Origin: Serratia silvae
GTDB taxonomy: Bacteria > Pseudomonadota > Gammaproteobacteria > Enterobacterales > Enterobacteriaceae
Direction: 5' to 3'
Length of the DNA stretch: 64,000 nt
NCBI RefSeq assembly: GCF_023282985.1
Contig: NZ_JAGQDC010000012.1
Span: forward strand, 62,001-126,000
Both the position numbers and the translations under genes were made by a program. Of the stretch, positions 31,421 to 41,554 are shown piece after piece (position 1 is the first letter of the stretch; every line of letters starts with the position of its first letter). Under the pieces are notes generated by a model. That model was not told where the DNA came from. It worked only from the letters and a program-made list of their open reading frames with translations, and made no database searches.

Positions 31421-32857
31421 ATGTCACATCAGCGTAAACACAATACTGGGTATATCCTGCGTATCTGCGGGATTGCGGCACTCGGCGGCATTCTGTTTGG
31501 TTATGACACCGCCGTGATTTCCGGGGCGATCGAAGCCCTTAAAGCCTACTTTGACCTCAGCCCGGCAGAAACCGGCTGGGCCGTTTCCAACGTGGTGATC
31601 GGTTGTGTGGTCGGTGCCTTTGGGGCCGGGCCGCTGGCCGGGCGCTATGGGCGTAAAAAGGCCCTGGTGGTCGCCGCACTGCTGTTTACCATTTCTGCGG
31701 TCGGTGCCGCTCTGGCCACCACTTTCACCTCGTTTGTTATCTACCGCATCATCGGGGGCCTGGCCGTCGGGCTGGCCGCAACGGTATCCCCCATGTACAT
31801 GTCAGAAGTCTCACCGAAAGATATGCGGGGCCGAGCGCTCAGCATGCAGCAGTTCGCCATCGTGTTCGGTCAGATCGTGATTTTTTACGTTAACTTCAAG
31901 ATTGCCAGCTATGCCAGCGAAGCCTGGCTGGTGGAGATGGGCTGGCGCTGGATGATCGGCTCAGAGGTTATTCCCTGCCTGCTGTTCACCGCCTTGGTCT
32001 TTATCATTCCCGAATCGCCACGCTGGAGCGTAATGGTGGGCCGCGACGATCAGGCATTAGCTATGCTGACCCGTGTTTCAAATGCCGAGCATGCTAAAAG
32101 CGTACTGAACGAAATTAAAGACTCAGTGCGCCAGGACGAACGGCACCGCAAGCAAAAGCTGAATTATGGTGACGTGCGCGTACGCTTCATCCTGTTTGTC
32201 GGCTGTATGATCGCCATGCTGCAACAGGTGACTGGGGTTAACGTCATGATGTACTACGCCCCGGTAGTGCTGAAAACCGTGACCGAAAACGCGCAAGAAG
32301 CCCTGTTCCAAACCATCTGGATCGGCGTATTGCAACTGGTCGGCTCGGTGATCGGTGCCATGCTGATGGATCGCATAGGCCGTATTCCACTGATGCGCTG
32401 GGGCACCCTGGGCACCATCGTTGGCCTGCTGATCACCTCTTATGCCTTGTATATCCAGGCAACCGGCTACTTCGCGTTGTTCGGCATGCTGTTCTTTATG
32501 GTGTTCTACGCCATGTCATGGGGCGTAGGTACCTGGGTGCTGGTCTCCGAAATCTTCCCAAACCGCATGCGTTCACAGGGGATGAGCATTGCCGTTGGCT
32601 GCATGTGGCTGGCCAACTTCGTCGTGGCACAGAGCTTCCCGATGATCAATGACCAACCCTATCTGTTCTCCACCTTCCACGGGGCGTTCCCAATGTGGGT
32701 TTTTGCCGCCTGCTGTCTGTTCAGCTATTGGTTTATTGCCCGCTTTATTCCAGAAACCAAGGGCGTTTCACTGGAAAGAATGGAAGATGTCGTGATGGCA
32801 AAACGCTATCGCCAACCGCTGTCTGAAATCGTAACGGTAGAAGACGGCAAAGCCTAA
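31421..32857 (+). CDS. iolT: Myo-inositol:H+ symporter IolT (MFS sugar porter)
   Basis: This is a major facilitator of the sugar-porter family with 12 predicted membrane helices in 478 residues. Hallmarks are GILFGYDTAVISGAI in helix 1, GRYGRKKALV between helices 2 and 3, PESPRW before the central loop and PETKG near the C-terminus. Placement in the iol cluster makes myo-inositol the probable substrate. GGAG precedes ATG 31421. The iolI-like gene follows after 33 bases and is probably co-transcribed. Confidence 0.92.
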   Translation: MSHQRKHNTGYILRICGIAALGGILFGYDTAVISGAIEALKAYFDLSPAETGWAVSNVVIGCVVGAFGAGPLAGRYGRKKALVVAALLFTISAVGAALATTFTSFVIYRIIGGLAVGLAATVSPMYMSEVSPKDMRGRALSMQQFAIVFGQIVIFYVNFKIASYASEAWLVEMGWRWMIGSEVIPCLLFTALVFIIPESPRWSVMVGRDDQALAMLTRVSNAEHAKSVLNEIKDSVRQDERHRKQKLNYGDVRVRFILFVGCMIAMLQQVTGVNVMMYYAPVVLKTVTENAQEALFQTIWIGVLQLVGSVIGAMLMDRIGRIPLMRWGTLGTIVGLLITSYALYIQATGYFALFGMLFFMVFYAMSWGVGTWVLVSEIFPNRMRSQGMSIAVGCMWLANFVVAQSFPMINDQPYLFSTFHGAFPMWVFAACCLFSYWFIARFIPETKGVSLERMEDVVMAKRYRQPLSEIVTVEDGKA

Positions 32858-32890
32858 ACCTACAGCCAACAAATCCAGGAGCGATGCATC

Positions 32891-33727
32891 ATGGTCATTG
32901 CATTAGAACGTTTTTGTATCAACCGGAAGATCGCCCCGAACCTTTCGCTGGAGAACTTCTTCCGCCTGGTGAAAAGATGTGGGTTAAACAAGGTCGAGCT
33001 GCGCAACGATATGTCGGGTGGCAAAGTGGCCGACAACCTGAGCAACGAGCAGTTAAACGCACTGACCGCAGAGTTCGGCATTGAGATCGTCACCATCAAC
33101 GCACTGGGAATGTTCAACCTGTTAGAAGATCAAGCTGCGTTGCTGAAAAACGCCGAAACGCTGCTGGTTCAGGCGAAAGCCATCCATAGCAAGGCGGTGG
33201 TGATGTGCCCACATTGCAACGCGAGCGACCGGCGCAGTGAGTCACAAAAGAGGGAAGATACGCAGGCCGCACTACGGCTGCTCGCCCCGCTGTTCAAACA
33301 GTACGGCATTGAAGGCTATGTGGAACCATTGGGATTTGGCATTAGTTCACTACGCTCTTCCTTGCTGGCGCAGGCAATCATTCGTGATTCTGGCGCCCGC
33401 TACAAGATCGTGTTGGATACGTTCCACCACTATCTGAGCGACGTAGCACAACCGGAGTTTGATGCTCAGATTCGGGTTGAGCAGATTGGTTTGGTGCATC
33501 TCTCCGGCGTTGAGGATCCGCTCATTAAAGGCGCATTGAGCGATGAAGAACGCATCATGCTAAGCGATAAAGATCGGTTGGCGAGCGTTGCCCAAGTGCG
33601 GAACCTGGAACGCCTGGGCTACCGGGGTATCTATGCCTTTGAGCCGTTCTCTTCACAGCTGACAACCTGGGCGGAGGGCGATATCGAACGCGAGATCCAC
33701 CACAGTATCGCATTGCTGCAAGGATAA
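32891..33727 (+). CDS. IolI-like TIM-barrel isomerase/epimerase (probable inosose isomerase)
   Basis: This is a 278-residue xylose-isomerase-like TIM barrel (AP_endonuc_2 fold) with metal-ligand stretches VEPLGFG, VLDTFHHYLS and VHLSGVEDP and a final YAFEPFSSQ. Related proteins in inositol clusters (IolI, IolI2) interconvert inosose isomers; which inositol stereoisomer this one serves cannot be read from sequence. It starts 33 bases after iolT with an AGGAG site and ends at a hairpin before the fet genes. Confidence 0.8.
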   Translation: MVIALERFCINRKIAPNLSLENFFRLVKRCGLNKVELRNDMSGGKVADNLSNEQLNALTAEFGIEIVTINALGMFNLLEDQAALLKNAETLLVQAKAIHSKAVVMCPHCNASDRRSESQKREDTQAALRLLAPLFKQYGIEGYVEPLGFGISSLRSSLLAQAIIRDSGARYKIVLDTFHHYLSDVAQPEFDAQIRVEQIGLVHLSGVEDPLIKGALSDEERIMLSDKDRLASVAQVRNLERLGYRGIYAFEPFSSQLTTWAEGDIEREIHHSIALLQG

Positions 33728-33736
33728 ACGCACAGG

Positions 33737-33754
33737 CTGCCCCATAAGGGGCAG
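33737..33754. terminator. Hairpin between the iolI-like gene and fetB
   Basis: A 7-bp stem CTGCCCC-ATAA-GGGGCAG, followed by a second small inverted repeat TCTCGC / GCGAGA (33759-33780), lies between convergent genes. There is no clear T-run. Confidence 0.5.
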
Positions 33755-33785
33755 GGAATCTCGCTTTACGCATGGCGAGAAGTGC

Positions 33786-34559
33786 CTATTTGAGCGTGCG
33801 AACCACCAGTTGCTCACGCTGGTTGTAAAACTTCCGATAAGCCAGATAGCAGGCGATGATGGTTGACAGGCTGGCGGTAGAAAGCAGCATAAATGTCACC
33901 ATGATCTGATACTTGATGGCTTTTACCGGATCGATACCGGCAAAGATCAAACCGGACATCATTCCTGGCAGGCTTACCAACCCAACCGTTTTAGCTGAGT
34001 CTATCGTCGGGATCAACGATGCACGAATACTGTCACGGATCAGAGCCGCAGAAGCGAATTTGGGGGAAGCTCCCAGACTGAGCATTTCCTGGATCTTCTG
34101 CTGTTGGTCTTTAAAACGCTGCCCAAGGTTGTTGTAGCACAGACCCACCGCCACCATCGCGTTGCCAGCAATCATGCCAGAAATGGGGATCACCTGCATT
34201 GGCGTAAAGGCAATCGAGCCGCTCAGTACCAGCACCACCAGCGTCAACGTCGCCCCGGCAGTAATGGCAATAAACGAAATGGTAAACGCGTTATCTATAT
34301 ACTTACTGCGCTTTTTCGCGTTATATGCGGCATTGAAGCAGATAAACAGCACCATCAACACCGTTAATATTCCATTATCCAAATCAAAGATATATTTCAA
34401 AACGTAGCCGACGATAACCAACTGCACCACCGCACGGCAAATGCTCCAGATAATGTCTTTTTCCAGTGCCAATTTCTCTTTGTGGCTGATCAGAATGGCG
34501 ATAATCACCAGGATCATCGACAGGCCTAATGACTCGTTGGTGATATTATGCTGGTTCAT
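33786..34559 (-). CDS. fetB: Iron export ABC transporter permease FetB
   Basis: FetB (YbbM family, UPF0014) is the membrane subunit of the FetAB exporter, which in E. coli lowers free iron and improves resistance to oxidative stress. The 257-residue protein has about seven hydrophobic segments, and the family-typical SLGASPKFASAALIRDSIRA and TVGLVSLPGMMSGLIFAG stretches are present. It overlaps the end of fetA by 14 bases, indicating coupling. Confidence 0.9.
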   Translation of the reverse strand: MNQHNITNESLGLSMILVIIAILISHKEKLALEKDIIWSICRAVVQLVIVGYVLKYIFDLDNGILTVLMVLFICFNAAYNAKKRSKYIDNAFTISFIAITAGATLTLVVLVLSGSIAFTPMQVIPISGMIAGNAMVAVGLCYNNLGQRFKDQQQKIQEMLSLGASPKFASAALIRDSIRASLIPTIDSAKTVGLVSLPGMMSGLIFAGIDPVKAIKYQIMVTFMLLSTASLSTIIACYLAYRKFYNQREQLVVRTLK

Positions 34560-35223
34560 GGGCTTTCTCCTGGCTGTTGATGCGGCTCACCGGCAGGGTG
34601 ATCACCTCATCCGCATTCGCGATTTCATCCTTATCGTGTGTGACCCATAGCACCCCCAGACCTTGCTCGGTCACCAGGCAGTGGATCAACTCGTTGACGT
34701 TACGTTTGTTGTCTTCATCCAGAGCACTGGTGATCTCATCAAGCAGCAGTACCTTTGGCATAAATTGCAGATTCCGGATCAAGGAAATACGTTGTTTCTC
34801 ACCGCCGGAGAGCTCGTTGATACCTTTGTTCAACATGCTATCCGGCAAGGCCAACTGTGCCAGATCCTGGCGCATTTTCTTCTCATCGGGTTTCAGTTTG
34901 CGAATTTGATAGGGTAACGCGAGGTTATCGTAGACGGTGTCACCAAACAGGGCTGGCGTTTGGAAACAGTAAGAAACCTGCTTGCGGTACTCTTCTGGGG
35001 CAACATCATCAATATTTTTACCGTTGAAGGTGATGTTGCCACGGGTTGGGCTAAGCAATGAGGAAACGATCTTCAACAAGGTACTTTTACCACACCCCGA
35101 AGGCCCGGTGATCAACTTAAATTCGCCCGGTTTCAGGGTGAAAGAAACGGCATCCAGAATAACCTGCTCGTCAATTTGATAATGGATGCCTTCCAATACC
35201 AGTAATTCATTACTGCCCTTCAT
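34546..35223 (-). CDS. fetA: Iron export ABC transporter ATP-binding protein FetA
   Basis: FetA is the ATPase partner of FetB. The 225-residue protein has Walker A GPSGCGKST, the Q-loop in YCFQTPALFG, the signature LSGGEKQRISL and Walker B VLLLDEITSALD, then the switch histidine in VTHDKDEI. An in-frame GTG at 35229 is possible; ATG 35223 with GGAG 5 bases upstream is preferred. Confidence 0.9.
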   Translation of the reverse strand: MKGSNELLVLEGIHYQIDEQVILDAVSFTLKPGEFKLITGPSGCGKSTLLKIVSSLLSPTRGNITFNGKNIDDVAPEEYRKQVSYCFQTPALFGDTVYDNLALPYQIRKLKPDEKKMRQDLAQLALPDSMLNKGINELSGGEKQRISLIRNLQFMPKVLLLDEITSALDEDNKRNVNELIHCLVTEQGLGVLWVTHDKDEIANADEVITLPVSRINSQEKAHEPA

Positions 35224-35747
35224 GCTCACTCCGACCTGTTGCGCGGCTCTCCTCTTTCAGCGGCGACTGCTGGCTGCCAGCTGAAATCCATGAGGGTATT
35301 TTCTGCCTGTAAAAACATTCAGGCAAGCTGTTAATCGGTCTGCAAGCTGGCCAGCTCAGCGCATGTCGAGAGCGGTTGATGCAGTGTAGAACCAAGCTGA
35401 AAAAATGTTGCTGAGCCGAAAGGAATCGAGATAACTCTTGGCACATTATTAATACTGTGCATATACGGCTGGCAGTATTAATAATGTAGTAATAGTTTAG
35501 CTCCACTCACCACAACGACATGACATTTATATTCGCGCAGAAGAAATTAATAATACTTTCGGCGGAAATCGAATTATATCGATAAAACACCCGAGCCTTT
35601 TAGCCTATATTGGCTCCCCCCCTTGCCCAATAAGTTAATTACTGCATAAGTTCAAATCACGATGAAATAAATAGCTCGCCAATGATGAGGGGTGCCATAC
35701 TAACCAAAAGTAACCCCTCGCTAAAATAGAAGGGGTACTAATGGATT
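35224..35747. other. Gap upstream of fetA
   Basis: About 520 bases without a supported gene, AT-rich in its right half. It should contain the fetA promoter. A weak inverted repeat ACCCCT / AGGGGT (35713-35736) lies after the stop of the next minus-strand gene and may end that transcript. Confidence 0.5.
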
Positions 35748-36050
35748 TCAGTGTTCGACCTGCGCACGTAAGTACTCTAATGCGCTTTGGCTGTAGCTCT
35801 CCCCTTGGGCCAGTTTTTTGATCAGGCCTTGTGCCTCCAGCACCATACCAAGACGATGTAACTCCTGATGCTGCGGAAGCACATCAGCAAACGCATTAAG
35901 CAGGATAATCGACGGCATGATTTTTTCTGCGCAAGTGCCGATTGCGCCAGGTTCATCCCCCCTGGCCGGACAGGGCAGACTGTCCGAATGGCGATGTTGG
36001 CACGCCTTTAACAAGGTAATTGCCTTTTGAATTTCATGACTCCATGGCAT
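35748..36050 (-). CDS. Hypothetical protein of about 100 residues
   Basis: I do not recognise this protein. It is soluble, with no signal peptide or membrane segment. It contains several cysteines (KACQHRH, LPCPARG, GTCAEK) and a C-terminal helical half rich in Leu, Gln and His (FADVLPQHQELHRLGMVLEA). The frame opens at GTG 36056, but GAGG is 9 bases from ATG 36050 and too close to the GTG, so 36050 is chosen. It stands alone between large non-coding gaps, so context gives no hint of function. Confidence 0.5.
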   Translation of the reverse strand: MPWSHEIQKAITLLKACQHRHSDSLPCPARGDEPGAIGTCAEKIMPSIILLNAFADVLPQHQELHRLGMVLEAQGLIKKLAQGESYSQSALEYLRAQVEH

Positions 36051-36659
36051 AACCACTTTCCTCTAAGACTGATTGCCTTGCCAAGATATGAGTAATAAGC
36101 AGCACGTTAACATACATTAACGACTCACAACAAAACACAAACGCCCCTCACCAAGCTGGCCCCATACAAGATAGATTTTTCTAGCCATGGTTTATTGATA
36201 TAGGTCACATTGCATAAAGATCGCCAATCTTTTATATTGCATCAAAAAGTAGGAAAATTCGCAGAATTACGTTTACGCCACTTTTTTTCACTGAAAAAAA
36301 GATAAAATTCCTATTGCGATTTTTACCTACCCTAACCTAAATTGAGTAAAAAAAACAGGCTTTCGGCAAATCCCTCTTAAAACCAATAGGAAAACACGAT
36401 CACTATATGCAGTAGAATATTCTCAAAAAAAACACAGTAATTGTGAAAATAAAATTATTACACACCAGATTATTCCAGTACACCATTGATTATCTCGCAA
36501 AACGGCCAAGAGCAAGGTCTTAGTGGCCGAACGGTAAGTGCTCACCCTACAACATGGCGATAGATGCTTCGGGTGTCAGGAAATGCTGGTGTTTGAAGGA
36601 GATGGAAACAGGCCTGAAGCCTGAACATGGCCTCAGATTTTGAGGCCATGTTCACACAA
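36051..36659. other. AT-rich intergenic region
   Basis: About 600 bases with long A and T tracts (36270-36430) and no supported gene. Its right end holds the hairpin at 36623-36653. The region separates two unrecognised genes and may be a former insertion point. Confidence 0.5.
36623..36653 (-). terminator. Hairpin after the lipoprotein gene
   Basis: A perfect 13-bp stem GAACATGGCCTCA / TGAGGCCATGTTC with a 5-base loop lies 6 bases past the stop of the 36660-37400 gene. No T-run follows. Confidence 0.55.
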
Positions 36660-37400
36660 TTACGGTTTCTTGCAGGGAGCAGGGGCGTATTTAGAATCCC
36701 CAGGGAACGCCTGCGGTTGGCAATCAGGCAGCCCCGGCAGGGTCATTTCATAAACCGCCACGCCAATCACGCCGATATTCTCTTTTTCGCCTGCCAGTGA
36801 ACTCGCAGCGTAGGAGTCATCGGGTTTTGCGAAACGGAATGCAGCAACGGACGAATCACTTTTACGGAAGCCCTCAATTACCAGGGTTCCTTTTGGTGAG
36901 ACCAGATAGCCGGAATTGCGCAGTGAACCGCTGCGGCCAGAAATCACGTCCAGGCCGTCAACAGCGGTTACTACCTCATAGGTTTTATTAGGGCTGGTGT
37001 TATAGAAGAACAGCTGGTAGCGCTCGCCATCATTGGCAGAGAATGAATACTCACCATTTTTATAGCGATTGAGCGCGAAGTCACGATTATTTTCGGTCTG
37101 CACTCGCATTCTGACGGATGACAACACGATCTCATTGGTGTACTGCCCATTACTGGAAGACGCCGCGCTGTATAACACCTTGGCGACACTGTCTGGAGAG
37201 GAATACACACGCTTCGCGTCAACAGTGGTCACTTTGGAGTAAACATCCTCCCCCCATGCCGTTCCCAGTTTATGTTCTTGGGCTACCGGAGCCGGCGCAG
37301 AGGCAGGATCAGCCGCCGCGCGTGAAGAGGAAATCTTTTGGCTACAGCCGGAAACCAGCACCAGAGAAGCCAGTAATGCCAAACCGCATTTGATTTTCAT
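36660..37400 (-). CDS. Hypothetical lipoprotein
   Basis: A 246-residue protein with a clear lipoprotein signal: positive MKIK, a hydrophobic stretch and lipobox LVSGC with the lipidated cysteine at residue 19. A Ser/Ala/Pro-rich linker (residues 20-45) leads into a beta-rich globular part (SVRMRVQTENNRDFALNRY, GERYQLFFYNTSPNKTYEV), and there is a C-terminal Cys pair (DCQPQ, APCKKP). Export to the inner or outer membrane is expected; Ser at +2 favours the outer membrane. I do not recognise the family. Confidence 0.8.
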   Translation of the reverse strand: MKIKCGLALLASLVLVSGCSQKISSSRAAADPASAPAPVAQEHKLGTAWGEDVYSKVTTVDAKRVYSSPDSVAKVLYSAASSSNGQYTNEIVLSSVRMRVQTENNRDFALNRYKNGEYSFSANDGERYQLFFYNTSPNKTYEVVTAVDGLDVISGRSGSLRNSGYLVSPKGTLVIEGFRKSDSSVAAFRFAKPDDSYAASSLAGEKENIGVIGVAVYEMTLPGLPDCQPQAFPGDSKYAPAPCKKP

Positions 37401-37534
37401 GAGCAGAACTTTCCTTGTTATTATTTGAATAAGAGTGCGCTTGTCTCAACGCACGAGCCGAACCCATTATTCTGAATTACTTCCGCTGTTCCTATCTCTA
37501 AAGCTCTTAAAGCAGACGATAGATTATCTGAACA

Positions 37535-37557
37535 GGTGCTGCATGCTGCGCCCCTAC
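37535..37557. repeat. GC-rich palindromic repeat
   Basis: GGTGCTGCATGCTGCGCCC followed by CTAC is closely related to the element at 3477-3500, and lies 35 bases beyond the 3' end of yhiN. Confidence 0.45.
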
Positions 37558-37591
37558 ATGGCGATCTGGTTCAGGAATGTCTGCCGTCTAT

Positions 37592-38791
37592 TTAGGATTT
37601 CTGCGCAGCCAAAGCCTGCGCGCAAGCCCAGGCAGAACTCCACGCCCACTGGAAGTTATAACCCCCCAGCCAACCCGTCACGTCCACCACCTCACCGATA
37701 AAGTACAGGCCCGGCACCTTACTCGCCTCCATGGTTTTGGAAGAAAGCGCCTTGGTATCCACACCGCCCAAGGTCACTTCCGCAGTGCGGTAACCCTCAG
37801 TGCCATTCGGCTGTACGCGCCAGTCTTGTAAACTCGCTACTAATGCCGCCTGCTGCGTTGGATTGAGTTGCTTGAGCGTCGCTTCCGGCAGTTGCCCCAA
37901 CTCTTGCAGCAATTCCACCAGGCGTTTCGGCAGGTGTAAAGCCAAAGTATTTTTCAGACTCTGGTTGGGATGTGCCTGGCGTTGTTCGTTAAGGAAGCCC
38001 ACCAGGTCTAGCGTTGGTAGTAAGTTAATGCTCACAAACTCACCAGGCTGCCAGTAACTGGAGATCTGCAAAATAGCCGGACCTGAAAGCCCCCGGTGCG
38101 TAAACAGGATGCTTTCCCGAAAGCTGATGCCATCTTCCGCCGTGACCACTGCTGGAACCGAAACGCCGGACAGCGCCTGGGATTGCTCCAACAGCGGCTT
38201 ATGCAGCGTAAAAGGCACCAAACCGGCCCGGGTCGGTAACACTTTCAAGCCAAACTGTTCCGCCAGCTTATAGCCAAAGGGAGTAGCCCCCAGGCCAGGC
38301 ATAGAAAGCCCACCGCTCGCCACCACAAGTGAGCGAGCACTCACACTCTCTCCGTTAAGCGCCAATTCGAAGCCCTGATCGGTTTTTTCGACGCTCAGGA
38401 CCTCGCTGCGCAGACGTGTTACCACCTGACCCAATTCGCACTCTTGCACCAACAGATCGACGACCTGTTGCGCAGAATCATCGCAGAACAGCTGCCCCAA
38501 GGTTTTTTCGTGATAGGCGATGCCGTAGCGGTTAATCAGATCGATAAAATCCCATTGGGTGTAACGCGCCAATGCCGATTTGCAGAAATGGGGATTATTC
38601 GAGAGGTAGGCCGCCGGTTCAACGGACATGTTGGTGAAGTTACAGCGCCCACCGCCAGACATCAGGATCTTGCGGCCCGGTTTTTTGCCGTTGTCGAGTA
38701 ACAGCACCCGGCAACCCAGTTGCCCTGCCTGCGCAGCACAAAACATCCCTGCGGCACCCGCGCCAATCACGACAACATCAAACTGTTCCAC
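37592..38791 (-). CDS. yhiN: HI0933/YhiN-family FAD-dependent flavoprotein
   Basis: A 399-residue protein (E. coli YhiN 400) of the HI0933-like family. The N-terminus [18 protein letters not shown] binds the ADP part of [22 protein letters not shown] and the C-terminal [18 protein letters not shown] are family signatures. The biochemical role is not established. It is divergent from pitA, as in E. coli. Confidence 0.92.
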   Translation of the reverse strand: MEQFDVVVIGAGAAGMFCAAQAGQLGCRVLLLDNGKKPGRKILMSGGGRCNFTNMSVEPAAYLSNNPHFCKSALARYTQWDFIDLINRYGIAYHEKTLGQLFCDDSAQQVVDLLVQECELGQVVTRLRSEVLSVEKTDQGFELALNGESVSARSLVVASGGLSMPGLGATPFGYKLAEQFGLKVLPTRAGLVPFTLHKPLLEQSQALSGVSVPAVVTAEDGISFRESILFTHRGLSGPAILQISSYWQPGEFVSINLLPTLDLVGFLNEQRQAHPNQSLKNTLALHLPKRLVELLQELGQLPEATLKQLNPTQQAALVASLQDWRVQPNGTEGYRTAEVTLGGVDTKALSSKTMEASKVPGLYFIGEVVDVTGWLGGYNFQWAWSSAWACAQALAAQKS

Positions 38792-39096
38792 CCAGACCTC
38801 TCTTTACAATAACCACAACAATCGCAGCAACAAGCGCGCATTTTACGCCATTTCACTGCCTGTATACCGCTAAATCCGCGGTGAGGGATTGTAAAGACAT
38901 CGACGAGGAACGCCAACGTAAGAAAATGTTAACGAGCGTAAATGGCGGTAACATGCTGAAATTGCATCGATTCAACACTGTTCCCCCTCCCTTGTATATC
39001 AGAGAAATCAAAAAAACGTCATATTTTCCTTTTCCCCGACACCGGTTGTCGCCGATAATGCGCGGCGTTCATGTCCACAAACCTGGCGTAACGCTT

Positions 39097-40602
39097 ATGC
39101 TGCATTTGTTCACTGGCCTGGATTTCCATACCGGCCTGATGTTAATTCTCGCATTGTTGTTCGTGCTGTTCTATGAGGCCATTAACGGCTTCCATGATAC
39201 GGCCAATGCGGTCGCTACTGTAATTTACACCCGTGCTATGCGCTCGCAACTTGCGGTCGTTATGGCTGGCCTGTTCAACTTTCTTGGCGTGATGCTCGGC
39301 GGTTTGAGTGTTGCCTACGCCATTGTGCACTTGCTACCAACCGATCTGTTGTTGAACGTCAGTTCAGCACACGGGTTAGCCATGGTCTTCTCCATGCTGT
39401 TGGCGGCTATTATCTGGAACCTCGGTACCTGGTATCTTGGGCTACCGGCCTCCAGCTCCCACACCCTGATTGGCGCCATAATCGGTGTCGGCTTGACCAA
39501 TGCGTTGGTGACCAACACCTCCGTGGTCGACGCGCTGAACGTGCCCAAAATGATCAGCATCTTCCTGTCGCTTATCTTCTCCCCGTTGATCGGGATGATA
39601 ATTGCCGGGCTGATGGTGTTTATGCTGCGCCGCTATTGGAGCAATACCAAAAAGCGTCAGCGTATTCATATGACTCCGGCGGAACGTGAGAAGGTCGATG
39701 GCAAACGCAAGCCACCATTCTGGACACGTATCGCTCTGATCCTATCTGCTATCGGCGTGAGCTTCTCACACGGCGCGAACGACGGTCAGAAAGGTATCGG
39801 TCTGATTATGCTGGTGCTGATTGGTGTTGCCCCTGCAGGTTTCGTGCTCAATATGAGTGCGACCGGTTACGACATTACCCGTACCCGTGATGCCGTGAGC
39901 CACCTGCAGCAATTCTACCAACAGCATGGCGACTCTCTGGCGCATGTGGCCACACAGACGCCGTTGGTTCCTGCGCCTCAGAATACGGCTCCAAAGCCTG
40001 ATCAACCGGTTGAGTTCCACTGTGACAGTTCACGTGCCCTGATCGCCGTTGAGCGCTCCCTGGACCTGCTGAACAATCTGCAAAGCTACGATCAACTGAC
40101 GGTTGACCAGCGCAGCCATCTGCGCCGCCTGTTGATGTGCGTAACAGAAACCGCAGACAAGGTTGCCAAGCTGCCGGAAACCTCAGTAGACGATCAGCGC
40201 TTCCTGAAGAACCTGCGCTCCGATCTGTTGGAAACCGTTGAATATGCACCAACCTGGATTATCGTCGCGGTAGCCTTGGCGCTGTCTCTCGGTACCATGG
40301 TGGGTTGGCGACGCGTTGCTACCACTATCGGTGAGAAAATCGGTAAGAAAGGCATGACCTACGCTCAGGGGGTGTCGGCACAAATGACCGCCGCACTGTC
40401 GATTGGCGTGGCCAGCTATACCGGTATGCCAGTTTCCACTACCCAAGTACTGTCTTCGGCTGTAGCCGGAACGATGCTCGTGGATGGCGGCGGTGTGCAG
40501 AGCAAAACCATCAAGAACATCTTGTTGGCCTGGGTACTGACCCTGCCAGTCTCGATCCTGCTTTCCGGCGGCCTGTACTGGCTGGCGCTGAAAGTGATCT
40601 GA
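39097..40602 (+). CDS. pitA: Low-affinity inorganic phosphate (metal-phosphate) transporter PitA
   Basis: PitA takes up neutral metal-phosphate complexes by proton symport. The 501-residue membrane protein has two PiT repeats: [20 protein letters not shown] with [12 protein letters not shown] in the first half, and [15 protein letters not shown] with [16 protein letters not shown] in the second. A hydrophilic loop lies between (about residues 240-400). The frame is open back to 38881, but ATG 39097 gives MLHLFTGLD, as in E. coli. The second-repeat motif has Gln where E. coli has His (STTHVLSS). Confidence 0.94.
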   Translation: MLHLFTGLDFHTGLMLILALLFVLFYEAINGFHDTANAVATVIYTRAMRSQLAVVMAGLFNFLGVMLGGLSVAYAIVHLLPTDLLLNVSSAHGLAMVFSMLLAAIIWNLGTWYLGLPASSSHTLIGAIIGVGLTNALVTNTSVVDALNVPKMISIFLSLIFSPLIGMIIAGLMVFMLRRYWSNTKKRQRIHMTPAEREKVDGKRKPPFWTRIALILSAIGVSFSHGANDGQKGIGLIMLVLIGVAPAGFVLNMSATGYDITRTRDAVSHLQQFYQQHGDSLAHVATQTPLVPAPQNTAPKPDQPVEFHCDSSRALIAVERSLDLLNNLQSYDQLTVDQRSHLRRLLMCVTETADKVAKLPETSVDDQRFLKNLRSDLLETVEYAPTWIIVAVALALSLGTMVGWRRVATTIGEKIGKKGMTYAQGVSAQMTAALSIGVASYTGMPVSTTQVLSSAVAGTMLVDGGGVQSKTIKNILLAWVLTLPVSILLSGGLYWLALKVI

Positions 40603-40620
40603 CGATTGCCCAATACAAAA

Positions 40621-40649
40621 ATGGCGGCCAAAGTGGCCGCCATTTTTTT
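40621..40649 (+). terminator. Rho-independent terminator after pitA
   Basis: Stem ATGGCGGCCA / TGGCCGCCAT is followed by a run of T residues (40643-40649). On the other strand it could also stop uspB transcription. Confidence 0.85.
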
Positions 40650-40666
40650 GCCTTGCTATCGCCGGG

Positions 40667-41002
40667 CTAATACCAGATCGTCAGTGCCACCAGGCTGATC
40701 ACCACTAGCCCACACAGCGAAGACGTCAGCACAAACTGGCTGCGAACACGCTGACAGCGACGGATAAATTCCGGATCGTGGTGCTCCATATAGCGTTGCG
40801 TAAAGATATAGCGCACCAGCCGTATCTGCTTGCTCGGCTGGCCGTGCGAAGTAAAGAACCCTCCGCCATCGACGTATTGGTAAAGTAACGGGTCGCAGCC
40901 GCGCAAAACAAACAGCAGCGCACGCAAAGAAGAAAAATACCGGGCCATGTTAATCACACAGACCACACACAATGCCCAAAACAGCGCGACGGTACTAATC
41001 AT
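40667..41002 (-). CDS. uspB: Universal stress protein B (UspB)
   Basis: UspB is a small inner-membrane protein of 111 residues with one hydrophobic segment at each end ([15 protein letters not shown] and [16 protein letters not shown]), identical in length to the E. coli protein. In E. coli it is sigma-S dependent and linked to ethanol tolerance in stationary phase. It is divergent from uspA, the conserved arrangement. Confidence 0.95.
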   Translation of the reverse strand: MISTVALFWALCVVCVINMARYFSSLRALLFVLRGCDPLLYQYVDGGGFFTSHGQPSKQIRLVRYIFTQRYMEHHDPEFIRRCQRVRSQFVLTSSLCGLVVISLVALTIWY

Positions 41003-41554
41003 GATAGCCCCCTCAAGGCGTTGTTATCCCGGACACCCGCCGGGCCAACGGCCCTACTTCATACCTTATGCTGCCGGAGCCTTGGCTCCCATCCCCCTAG
41101 CACCTTACGGACCCGAAGATACCCACAACCTCTGACCGCTTGATGAACAGGCCTTGCAACGATCAGAGGAAATAAGTGGGGCCCACAATCACTAGTGTAG
41201 AATAATGAAACGCAAACAGATCCCGGTGCCGTATAAAATTTACAGTCAGGGCTAAATTCTTCATCTACCCGCTCTCCGCTCGGATAACAGACATAAGCTA
41301 TACTTTGAGCAACAATGCTTATAATTCAATCATTCAAACGGTGGATAGCCGTATAAACCATAGGATTTTTTGCCCTGGCGGTGTAAAACGGTGGGGTAAA
41401 CGTATAAACAAGGGTGATTGATGCGACGCAGTGTGATCGCCCCAACATATCATTGTGTTATCTGGATGGTACTATGCAGGTAAGGCGAAAACGCCAAGCT
41501 GGAACACTGAATGCCTGCCCCCTTTAATCGGCATTATATGGAAGGAGTATTCTC
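41003..41554. promoter_or_regulatory. Divergent uspB / uspA control region
   Basis: A gap of 552 bases without a gene, carrying the promoters of both stress genes. A GTATAAAC element recurs at 41350-41420 (GCCGTATAAACC and ACGTATAAACA). No individual sigma or regulator site can be assigned with confidence. Confidence 0.5.
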
